Of a stretch of 64,000 bases of DNA, positions 12,015 to 21,034 are shown piece after piece. Below the pieces are notes generated by a model. It was not told where the DNA came from. It ran no database searches and saw only the letters and a program-made list of their open reading frames with translations. This stretch comes from Macrophomina tecta (Eukaryota; Ascomycota; Dothideomycetes; Botryosphaeriales; Botryosphaeriaceae), in NCBI GenBank assembly GCA_024180945.1, contig JAKSGN010000022.1, positions 62,001-126,000 of the forward strand, in the 5' to 3' direction. Numbering within the stretch: position 1 is the stretch's first letter; every line of letters starts with the position of its first letter. The translations under genes were made by a program, and so were the position numbers.

Positions 12015-13753
12015 TCGGACTGAGGCACAATCGAATCCTCCTGGAATTGAAAAACGCCCAAACAAAAGGCCCGCGGGGCCAAGACCACCATCAAAAGATA
12101 GCGCGCAACGAGGCCTCCATCTCAGTCAAAGAAGAGACCTCGCAGTGTCTCTACTAGGCCGCTGGCCGAAGGTCTCTTTCCGCCTCATACCGGTCCCTCA
12201 CCAGTCGAGATTTTCACTCCCGTGGCCATAGCGCAGTCTTGGCACTATACGTGCAACAATGGCTCCAAATGCGGCATCCTTGTCGCAAGAAGATCGGCAA
12301 ACCGGAACCCGAGCCCCGTCAGAAAACCAAAGGGTGACTAGACAGCAATCTGCCATGATACCTCAAGCAGAAAACACCAGCCAAGACACAATCCATGTCC
12401 AACCAGCACCGGAAGCTACTCCACCGAGAACACGACGAGTAGCATTCAACGAAACCCACCGCAGCAAAATCTGGGACCATGAGGCTCAAATTGGGTACCT
12501 ACAAAGAAAAGACCAGTTTTCAAGTGAGAACTTCCTAAAGATCGAAGAAAAATTCACACAGCTAGCCGAGCAAAACCGGCAGCTAGAGGAAAGGGTCGCA
12601 CAACTAGCTGAGCAGAACCAAAAGCTTGAGGAGAAAGTTGAGCAACTTACTACAGAAAACAAGAAGTTCGACCAGGAGATCGAAAGACTGTTCGAAAATG
12701 AGGAGCACCAAGAGAACCACAACAAAAGCCTAGAGAAGAGGATTGAAGAATCGACCATACAGGCCCATCAGCTTACGGAAAGACTGGACACGATGTCTTC
12801 AACTCCTCAGGTCAACAACCAATGCTGGGCAGCGGTGGCAGCACGCCCGATACCTAATTTCCCCCCAACGTACAACACCCAATCTGGAAACAGCCCTGCA
12901 ACTCTACGGATTACCACCGCGGTACCCTCTACCCAGAACACCTTCTCGAGGTACATGCCAACCAAAACTGCAGCAGAGCATATCTCGCAGGCCCTCAAGA
13001 AGCACGACAGGACAAGAGACGCATCAGTTCTCGGTGTAGGAACGACGAAGCTAGGATATCTTATCCGCTTCAAGGACGAGGAAGCAAAGAAACTTGCGAC
13101 GAGCAATACCGAATGGACCAAGACGCTTGGAAACGACACAGCGATCACCCAGCCCCAGTTTGGTGTTGTAGTCCACCGGACACCGACATCGGAAGTCGAC
13201 ATTGAGAAGAAAAACGACGCTATCCAAAAGATTCTCCAGGAGAACAGCCTTGTAGACGCACAAATTAAGAACATAGCCTGGATGAAGAAAAGAGACTCGC
13301 CGATAGGACAACATGCCTCCCTGGGCATCTGGTTCAGCACGCAAGAAGCAGCCCAAAACGCCATCCAGAACGGACTTGTGTTCGGTCAGAGCTACACCAA
13401 CCGTGTCGAGCCCTACCGAATGGAGAGAAAGAGGTGCCACCGGTGCCTTCAGTTTGGACATCTGGCCTGGAACTGCAAAAAGAAGGAAAGGTGTGCACAC
13501 TGCCTTGCAGAGCACAACAAGAAGGACTGCAGCTCGGATACCCCTCCGAAGTGCGCAGACTGCAATCAGAGCCACCCAACAGGAGCAGCCCAATGCAAAG
13601 GAGCCATGCCCTACCCTCTTCTAAGCGGAGGATAACTGCGTATCGCCTCCTAGTTTCCTTTGTTATCTCTTAATGTACAGTACCTAGTAGCACATTCCTT
13701 TGAATAGTCTGTAGCCTGCATATCGCTCAGGGCGATGGGTCAGGGTAAATGAT
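12015..13753 (+). mobile_element. LINE 2: ORF1-only non-LTR element
   Basis: The 5' region around 12050-12100 and the last about 55 nt of the 3' end (13706-13753, tagcctgcatatcgctcagg and following) match the corresponding parts of the adjacent LINE 3. Between them only ORF1 is present; ORF2 (endonuclease, RT, RNase H) is absent. It ends in the same tcaac repeat junction as LINE 3. This is an internally deleted copy that kept both ends and a complete ORF1. Confidence 0.75.
12259..13635 (+). CDS. LINE ORF1 (gag-like) protein, intact
   Basis: The 458-residue protein has a basic N-terminus, a long coiled coil (residues about 85-185, rich in LEERVAQLAEQN-type heptads), a central nucleic-acid-binding region (residues about 230-375) and three C-terminal zinc knuckles: CHRCLQFGHLAWNC, CAHCLAEHNKKDC and CADCNQSHPTGAAQC. 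ORF1 proteins of Tad-like elements coat the RNA and form the retrotransposition particle. The start lies in a context (caacaATGgctcc) like that of the LINE 3 ORF1. The last ten residues differ from LINE 3, where the deletion or recombination of ORF2 begins. It has no internal stop, in contrast with its neighbour. Confidence 0.85.
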   Translation: MAPNAASLSQEDRQTGTRAPSENQRVTRQQSAMIPQAENTSQDTIHVQPAPEATPPRTRRVAFNETHRSKIWDHEAQIGYLQRKDQFSSENFLKIEEKFTQLAEQNRQLEERVAQLAEQNQKLEEKVEQLTTENKKFDQEIERLFENEEHQENHNKSLEKRIEESTIQAHQLTERLDTMSSTPQVNNQCWAAVAARPIPNFPPTYNTQSGNSPATLRITTAVPSTQNTFSRYMPTKTAAEHISQALKKHDRTRDASVLGVGTTKLGYLIRFKDEEAKKLATSNTEWTKTLGNDTAITQPQFGVVVHRTPTSEVDIEKKNDAIQKILQENSLVDAQIKNIAWMKKRDSPIGQHASLGIWFSTQEAAQNAIQNGLVFGQSYTNRVEPYRMERKRCHRCLQFGHLAWNCKKKERCAHCLAEHNKKDCSSDTPPKCADCNQSHPTGAAQCKGAMPYPLLSGG

Positions 13754-13773
13754 ATCAACTCAACTCAACTCAA
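13754..13773. repeat. tcaac microsatellite at LINE junctions (left copy)
   Basis: Three tandem tcaac units followed by tcaat separate LINE 2 from LINE 3. The same array recurs at 19311-19330 after LINE 3, and ttcaactcaacaatcaat occurs at about 11999-12015 before LINE 2. The repeats look like the preferred target or target-duplication sequence of this LINE family. Confidence 0.6.
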
Positions 13774-14018
13774 TCGGGGGGCCAATCGGGGGGCAAAAGC
13801 CAGAAGGAGGCGAAACTACTAACCAAGGCTCGGCCCGGGACCAAACCACCAGCAAAAGAAAGCGCACAGCGGCCACACCACGTCAACTCAGCAGCAAAGC
13901 CTGCAGCGCCGAGGCGCGGCCGCTAGGCGGGGCTATCTTAGAGAGCCTTCTACATTCACCAGACGCAAAATTCTTCCCCTAGTGGTCAAAGCACAGGCTT
14001 GGCGCTATACGTGAAACC

Positions 14019-15287
14019 ATGGCTCCTAATCCGGAACCCCCACCATACCGCGGGCGCCGCCAATCAACCACAGTCCCATCAAACAACCAAATGGTTACTA
14101 GATCCCAATCAGCGGCCCCCAAAAGGAATGTTGGAGAAAGACGACGCACTACTAGCCACAGAAACAACCAAGATATGGAAGACGATATTTACGTGAGCTC
14201 TTCGCAAGACGATCTCCCCAGCAGCCAGAATATACAATCCACGCAAGCAACCCTCCAAGTAGAGACAAACACGAACACCGAGACACTAGCCCACCTAGTA
14301 TCCCAGCAGCAAATGACCATCAAACTCCTCTAAAAGGAAAGAGAGGAGGCCAAGAAAGAACACCAGGAACTAGTCAAGCTTATTAGCAACCTGGCTGATC
14401 AAGTCAAGAAACTCGAAAGCAAGCTCCAACCAGTCACTACCAACCCTCAAAGCCAAAGCTGGGCATCAGTTGCAGCCCGCGGAGCACCCCAGACACCCCC
14501 AACGTACAATAGGCAATCCGGAAACAACCCTACAACGATACTCATTGACGTCCCACCACCAGCCCCTGACCAGACACCAGCTAACGGTTTTATCCGAAAC
14601 CTCCCCACCCCAACAGCAGTGAACCTCATATCTCGGGCATTGAAAAGCCAAGAACCAACCAAACAAACGGAGGTTCTAGGAGCTAGGGCAACAAGACGAG
14701 GATACCTTATCCGCTTTAAATCCGGAGAAGCGAAACAGCTGGCCACTCAGAACCAAGAATGGACCACGGCACTAGGAAAGGACATCAGGATCAACCGCCC
14801 AAAGTTCGGAGTGGTGGCCCACCGCACGCCAACAGAAGAAGTGCAAGTAGAGGAGAAGGAAAAAGCAATTCAAAAGATTACCCTTGAGAATAAGCTTCTA
14901 GAAGCAAACATCCAAATCGAGGATATAGCTTGGATGAAAAGAAAAGACAACCCCCTCGGCCACTACGCGTCCCTTGGAATCTGGTTTAATACTGAAGAAG
15001 CAGCCCAAAACGCAGTCCAGAATGGGCTTCTCTTCGGGCAAGAAATCGTCAATCGTGTCGAATTCTACCGCATGGAGAGGAAGCGGTGCCATAGATGCCA
15101 GGGGTTTGGGCACCTCGCTTGGAACTGCAAGGAGAAAGAACGATGCGGAAACTGCAACGGAGAACATAATGCAAAGAACTGTCCACTAGGCAGCCCTCCC
15201 CAGTGCGCAGACTGCCGCGGCAGTCACCCAACAGGAGATAGCCAGTGCAGGGCTCAGGCCCTTCCCCACATCAACTTTCGATGCTAG
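14019..15287 (+). pseudogene. LINE ORF1 protein with one TAA nonsense codon
   Basis: This frame encodes an ORF1 protein of about 422 residues with the same plan as that of LINE 2: an N-terminal disordered region, a short coiled coil, a nucleic-acid-binding domain, and zinc knuckles CHRCQGFGHLAWNC, CGNCNGEHNAKNC and CADCRGSHPTGDSQC. A TAA at 14331-14333 interrupts it after residue 104. The change fits CAA to TAA, a CpA to TpA transition of the RIP type. Downstream reading is open, and its stop overlaps the ORF2 start as atgctag. Confidence 0.85.
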
Positions 15288-18200
15288 AGCCCCTACGAAG
15301 TGTCCAATTGAACATCTGGAAAACAAACGAATGCATGGAAGCCCTAATCAATGACCCAGATACAGAGGGAATCGACATCCTTCTTATTCAAGAACCACCA
15401 GTCTCCTTCTTTAAAACTCTACCACAACACCGCTCATGGCATCTATACACCCCAACCTATGCTGGAACCCAAAAGAAACGATCTGCTATCTACGTAAATA
15501 AGAGGATCTCTTCCTCTGCACAACGGCAGGTCCCATGCAACAGCCGGGACATTACAGCTGTTCAAATTCAGACACCAAACCAGCCAATAATCATCTTCTC
15601 AGTTTACATACCACCAATGGGAGGAACCCAGCAGTCTGCTGAGAACGAAATGCTGGCCGCTCTTCAAGCGGTTCGCCAGTCGATAAGGAAGCAGACAGCA
15701 AACACCACCCCAGGCCTTATCCTTGGAGGAGACTTTAACAGACAAGATCCACTGTGGGGCGGAGATAACATTAAACCATACCTAGTGGGAAGCGCAGCAT
15801 CCTTAATCTCATTTATGGAAGAACGCCAGCTTCAGAGCCACCTTCACCGCGGCACACCAACTTGCTACGCTAACAACAAGGCTGACAGCAAAACGACGCT
15901 AGACCTCACCCTTAGCAACACCCCAAACCAGCTGATCAAGTGCGAACTCCTTGACCAAAACTACGGGTCAGACCACAGAGCCATCTACTCCGAATGGAAC
16001 ACGGATGTTGAACTGGCAAACACACGGCCGCCACGAAAGCTCTACGAACGGACAGACTGGACGAAGGCGGGGCTAGCTATCCAGCGCGCCCTTGGGCAAG
16101 CGAGAGAAATTGTCACGCAGGAACAACTTGATGAGGCAGTCGAGCAGCTCATCAGCGTCACCGCGGCCATTACAAACGAGCTAACTCCAACTGCTAAGCC
16201 ATCCCCGTACTCAAAGCAGTGGTTCAGCCCGGAGCTCAAAGAATACCAAGCGAAATACAACAAGCACCGCCGGCTGTGGCAAACCTTTAGTGCAAGCCTT
16301 GGAAGAGACAATCCAGACACGCTGGGTCAGTACAGCGCCATGAAAACAGCCCGCAGAGAATGGGTAAAGGCGATAGCACACGCAAAGAGCAGCCATTGGA
16401 AGGACTTTTTGGATAATGCAGGAAAGGGTAACCAACTATGGAAGGCAGCCAAATACGCCAGTCCAAGTGACAACTACAGCAACATCCCCCCGCTTTCAAC
16501 CGGTAATGGAGACGTTACGGAGAATGGAGAGAAGGCACAGCTCATACTAGACACTTTCTTTCCAAAACCAACTGACCCACAACCTCCACCTCAACCCGCT
16601 ACAGTACCTCCTATGTGGTGGGAACCAATCACCAAGGCCGAAATCTACCAGAGTCTAAACTCCACCAAAGCCAATTCTGCCCCTGGAGAGGATGGCCTCC
16701 CAATGCTTGTCTGGCAAAAGCTTTGGCCTCACATTGCCAAGCACATCCACCACATCTTCTCCGCATCCATTAATCTCGGCTACCACCCAAAAGCCTGGCG
16801 AACAGCAGCGATCATCGTCCTCCGGAAAGCCGGCAAGCCCGACTACACAATCCCTAAAGCATACCGCCCAATCTCTCTGCTCAACACACTTGGAAAACTG
16901 CTGGAAGCAGTAATAGCAAAGAGGCTATCCTACTATGCTGAGAAGCACAATCTCCTCCCGACCACCCAGTTCGGTGCAAGACCAGGCAGGCCCACAGAGC
17001 AAGCCCTACTCATCCTAGTTGATGCAATATGGAAGGCCTGGAAAGAACACAAAGTAGTCACTCTAATGGCATTCGACCTAAAAGGTGCCTTCAATGCAGT
17101 AAACAAGGGGTCACTTGACTACTGTCTAGCTAAGAGAAGGATTCCAACCAAAGCAAGGTGCTGGATTATGAGCTTCATGGAGAACAGGGCTGCCTCGGTA
17201 TCGTTCGATGGCTACACCAAGCCAGCAGCAGCCCTAGAACACCCCGGCCTCCCCCAAGGCTCCCCACTCTCCCCAATCCTATTTGCCTTCTACAACGCCG
17301 ACCTGGTGGACCAGCCAGCAGACTTCACTGGAGGAGCATCTGCCTACATTGACGACTACTTTCGATGGCGAACTAGCTTATCTGCAAGCAAGAATCTCGC
17401 AGCCTTGCAGAGAGAGGACATCCCAAGAATGCAACGATGGGCAGAGCAAACCGGATCAAGCTTTGAAGCCGACAAGACGGAGCTTATACACTTTACAAGA
17501 AGTCCAGACCAGAACTGCTTAGCAGCAATAGCAATGGGCAACCACATAATTGAGCCTAAGCAAGAAGTGAAGCTCTTAGGAGTCATCTTTGACCAGCAGC
17601 TCCGGTGGAGAGCCCATGTCCAGAGAGCAGCCACACGAGCAACCAAGACCTGCCTAGCCATAGGTAGACTAAGGCACCTTCGACCAAAACAGATACGCCA
17701 GCTTTATCAAGCATGCGTAGTTCCTCAACTGGATTACGCCTCAACCGTCTGGCACTCCCCAAAGAAATGCAAATGGCAAGTGGCAGTGCTCTCCAGGATT
17801 CAGCGGATGGCAACAACCAAGGCTATCTCAGCCTTTCGAACCGTATCAACCGAAGCACTGGACTACGAGAACTTCCTCCTACCAACAAAGCTACGCCTCC
17901 AAGCCCGAGCAGAGAGGGTTATTTCCAACCTTAGAACACTCCCAACCTCGCACCCATGCAAGGCTCTTATTGACAAAGCAACCTTAACGCTTAATCTAGC
18001 AGTTAGCTTCCTCAGCCCCCTTAATGCAACTCTCAAGCTACAAAGCCCAAGCCAGGCGGAGGACACTGAAGTAATTGACACCTGCCCCCTCCCACCATGG
18101 AAGGCCCTGCCACTAGACAATATCCAACTGCAACTACCCAAATCTCAGACTCTAGAGGTTTTCAAGGAAGAGCTCCAATCGGACCGGACGAAGAGGATCT

Positions 18201-19153
18201 TCACAGATGCATCCAAAGTAAGAGAACAGCTTGGAGCAGCTGCAGTAATCCTCGGCCAGGAACAGAGAATCCACAGACAAGCCCAGAAGGGGGTTGGCTC
18301 TAGCAAGTTCTACAGCATCACAGCCGCTGAGCTTATTGCTATCAACACCGGCATGGAACTAGCAGTGGAGCAGAATCTCGAAGAAGGCAATTCAAACCCA
18401 GCATCCTACACAATCTACAGCGACTCCAAGGCAGCCCTGCAAGCACTGGCAAACCCACACAAACGGCGATCCGGCCAAGGCATAGTGCGCTCGATTACAG
18501 AAGCAGCTCAGCATATTAGGGACAGCCATCAGATTAACTTCTCTCTTCAATGGGTTCCAAGCCACAGTGGGATCAGAGGGAATGAAGAAGCGGATAAGCT
18601 TGCCAAAGCTGCAACCACCCGCCTTAGAGAACACAGTTTTGGACCACTGGCATCACTTCAGGCCCAGGCAGCCAAGGAAGCAGTGCAAAGAACTTGGGCA
18701 GCAGAGTGGGAAAACTCAGACAAAGGCCAACACCTCCGAAGCATTGACACAGCTCCACCAGGCCCCCACACCCGGCATCTATATGACAAGCTTCCACGGA
18801 GTCAGACTGGTCTTCTTGCCCAGTTGCGAACTGGCCACTGTTGGCTCAATCAACACCGCACTCGAATGGGCCGGATCAATAATGAACAATGCGAATGTGG
18901 AGAAGTTGAATCAGTTTCCCATGTCCTTCTTGACTGCTGCTTGCTCCAGCAACGCCGACAAAAGATGTACGAAGACAGTGGACTAGAACGGAACAACTTG
19001 TCTGCTCTACTTGGTGGAAAGCCTCTGAGCAATGCTGCACCTACCCAGAGCAAAAGTCACAAAGGGAAGACAACAGCATCACAGCTTCAGGCTGTGCTAA
19101 GCTTTGCACAAGACTCACAACGGTTTAAGAATAGAGATGAACCCACAGCTTAG
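15281..19153 (+). CDS. LINE ORF2: endonuclease, reverse transcriptase, RNase H
   Basis: The ATG at 15281 overlaps the ORF1 stop (atgctag) and gives a 1290-residue polyprotein with no stop. Domains in order: APE-type endonuclease (SVQLNIWKTNECME, LLIQEPP, GGDFNRQDPLWGG, SDHRAIYSEW; residues 1-230), reverse transcriptase (YRPISLLNTLGKLLE, FDLKGAFNAVN, LPQGSPLSPILFAFYNADL, AYIDDYFRW at about residue 688), RNase H (FTDASK, TAAELIAIN, IYSDSKAALQAL, WVPSHSGIRGNEEAD; about 970-1095) and a C-terminal zinc motif CECGEVESVSHVLLDC (about 1200). The enzyme nicks target DNA and copies the element RNA in place. All catalytic motifs are present, so it may be functional. An in-frame ATG 36 nt upstream exists but lies inside ORF1. 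Confidence 0.93.
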   Translation: MLEPLRSVQLNIWKTNECMEALINDPDTEGIDILLIQEPPVSFFKTLPQHRSWHLYTPTYAGTQKKRSAIYVNKRISSSAQRQVPCNSRDITAVQIQTPNQPIIIFSVYIPPMGGTQQSAENEMLAALQAVRQSIRKQTANTTPGLILGGDFNRQDPLWGGDNIKPYLVGSAASLISFMEERQLQSHLHRGTPTCYANNKADSKTTLDLTLSNTPNQLIKCELLDQNYGSDHRAIYSEWNTDVELANTRPPRKLYERTDWTKAGLAIQRALGQAREIVTQEQLDEAVEQLISVTAAITNELTPTAKPSPYSKQWFSPELKEYQAKYNKHRRLWQTFSASLGRDNPDTLGQYSAMKTARREWVKAIAHAKSSHWKDFLDNAGKGNQLWKAAKYASPSDNYSNIPPLSTGNGDVTENGEKAQLILDTFFPKPTDPQPPPQPATVPPMWWEPITKAEIYQSLNSTKANSAPGEDGLPMLVWQKLWPHIAKHIHHIFSASINLGYHPKAWRTAAIIVLRKAGKPDYTIPKAYRPISLLNTLGKLLEAVIAKRLSYYAEKHNLLPTTQFGARPGRPTEQALLILVDAIWKAWKEHKVVTLMAFDLKGAFNAVNKGSLDYCLAKRRIPTKARCWIMSFMENRAASVSFDGYTKPAAALEHPGLPQGSPLSPILFAFYNADLVDQPADFTGGASAYIDDYFRWRTSLSASKNLAALQREDIPRMQRWAEQTGSSFEADKTELIHFTRSPDQNCLAAIAMGNHIIEPKQEVKLLGVIFDQQLRWRAHVQRAATRATKTCLAIGRLRHLRPKQIRQLYQACVVPQLDYASTVWHSPKKCKWQVAVLSRIQRMATTKAISAFRTVSTEALDYENFLLPTKLRLQARAERVISNLRTLPTSHPCKALIDKATLTLNLAVSFLSPLNATLKLQSPSQAEDTEVIDTCPLPPWKALPLDNIQLQLPKSQTLEVFKEELQSDRTKRIFTDASKVREQLGAAAVILGQEQRIHRQAQKGVGSSKFYSITAAELIAINTGMELAVEQNLEEGNSNPASYTIYSDSKAALQALANPHKRRSGQGIVRSITEAAQHIRDSHQINFSLQWVPSHSGIRGNEEADKLAKAATTRLREHSFGPLASLQAQAAKEAVQRTWAAEWENSDKGQHLRSIDTAPPGPHTRHLYDKLPRSQTGLLAQLRTGHCWLNQHRTRMGRINNEQCECGEVESVSHVLLDCCLLQQRRQKMYEDSGLERNNLSALLGGKPLSNAAPTQSKSHKGKTTASQLQAVLSFAQDSQRFKNRDEPTA

Positions 19154-19315
19154 AAATTCTTCACATCACATCCCTTACACCTTACTATCCGCCCTCCCTT
19201 ATCCTTTCTCTTCCTCCCAGATTGACACGCAACATGTATACTAGTAGCAAAACACCTTGAATAGTTGTAGCCTGCATATCGCTCAGGGCGATGGGTCAGG
19301 GTAAATGAATTCAAC

Positions 19316-19854
19316 TCAACTCAACTCAATCATTGGGGGCAGCCCTTCATCCAACTCGGCCGCCGCCCTGACCACCGGGACCACCACGTTCGGCCACTGA
19401 CATCGGAGCCCCGTCTCCCTTCCCGTCGAGCAAAGCCTTTGACTAACCCCGCACTTCGTGCAGCTGTGACTGTCTTTATCGTATCTGATCGTCGACCGGA
19501 ATTCGTCCAGCTGCGCCCGCGTCAAGCCGTCGTGCTTGCGACAGCTCACCGCCGAGTGCGAATATCCCCTCTCTTCCTCTCCTCCCTCCAGCACCCAGCA
19601 TACCGGGCACGAGTCCGCCAGTTCGTTCATCACCCGCTCCACCAGCTGCCACTCCACGCCCACCTCCATCTGCCAGTCCTGCCACTCCGTCAGTCCCTCC
19701 CCACACCTGTCGCACCGCGCCCCGCCGTCGACCTCGCCGCAGCTCACCCCTTCGCCTCCGTCCAAGTATCGGCTTATCACCGCTCGCCGGCACTCCTTCG
19801 CCTCGATGAAAGCCGCCATCGCCCACACGTCTATCCCCAACCCATCATCACCTC

Positions 19855-19886
<32 letters not shown>

Positions 19887-20990
19887 TGCCGCCGCCCGGC
19901 CGCCGCCCCCCTCCTCCTCTCGACCTCCCCTTCCTCCACCAGCACCATCGAGTCCACCAGCTCCCCGGCTCGCCCGGCACGGCCGCTCTCCTGCGCGAAG
20001 TCGATCATCCCCCACGGCATGCCGACGTGAAGCACCAGCACGATGCCCTCGATGTCGATCCCGGTGCCCAGCGCCGACGTCGCCACGATGAAGCCGCCCC
20101 GCTCCAGCCAGCCGTCCAGCCTCTCGCTCCTGTCGGCCACGCCGGCGTGATAGTACGCGCAGTCGAGCTCCGCCGCCAGCTCCTCGCACCGAGCCTTGCT
20201 GCAGCAGTAGACGACCGCCTTCAAGCCGCCCGTCAGCCTCCGCTGCTGCCTCCGGCAGATCTCCACCGCCGTCGTCGACAGCACGCCCCTCGGGCACCGC
20301 TGCACGTTGTAGCGGATGCCCGGCCGCACCGTGCTCGCCCTGATGTGCATCGCGCACCGCACCAGCATGCAGTCGCCCAGCTCCTCCTCCAGCGCCGGCG
20401 GCAGCGTCGCCGTCAGCAGCACCATCGGGCAGCCCAGCACCCGCAGATCCTTCAGCCTCGCCAGCCTCGGCCGCCAGCCGTTCGCCGTGAATGTCAGATG
20501 ACACTCGTCGATGAAGATGCGCCTCAGCAGCCCCTGCCCGGCCAGCAGCGACGCGTAGCTGAGAAAGCCCCAGCTCGCCGCCACGTCCGCGCTGACGACG
20601 ACCACCGCGGCCGGGTTCACCTCGCCGGGGTGCCACTCGAAGCCGTCGATGCCGCTGCTCTTGAGCCGCCGCAGCACGTCCCCGACCAGCGCCCTGAACG
20701 GCACCACCACCACCGTCACCCCGGGCTCCTCGAAGCACGCCGGCACCATAAACAGCAAGCTCTTGCCCCCTCCGGTCGGCAGAACGACGACCAGCGGCGT
20801 CTGCCCGTCGAGAACGGCGTGCATAGCCCGCTCCTGCTCCACCGATCGGAACCTCACCTCCTCCCCGTCGGATTTCCGCAGAGCCTGCTGCATCGCCCTG
20901 CGTAGCTCCCCTTCCTTCTCTTCCACCGGCACCGCCCTTCCCCTACGATGATCGCCCCGCCTTCTTCTTTTCGCCATCATTTCCCTCCTC

Positions 20991-21034
<44 letters not shown>

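Larger units (their letters stand above)
13774..19310 (+). mobile_element. LINE 3: near full-length Tad1-like non-LTR retrotransposon
   Basis: The element runs from a 5' UTR starting after the tcaac repeat at 13754-13773, through overlapping ORF1 and ORF2, to a 3' UTR ending at about 19310 in the same kind of tcaac repeat. The 3' terminus is almost identical to that of LINE 2. ORF2 is intact, so this is the youngest LINE in the window. Confidence 0.85.

Noticed and set aside
19439..20905. Long plus-strand open frames opposite the recombinase-helicase gene
   Set aside because: They are shadows of a GC-rich coding strand: low-complexity, rich in His/Arg/Pro, with no motif.
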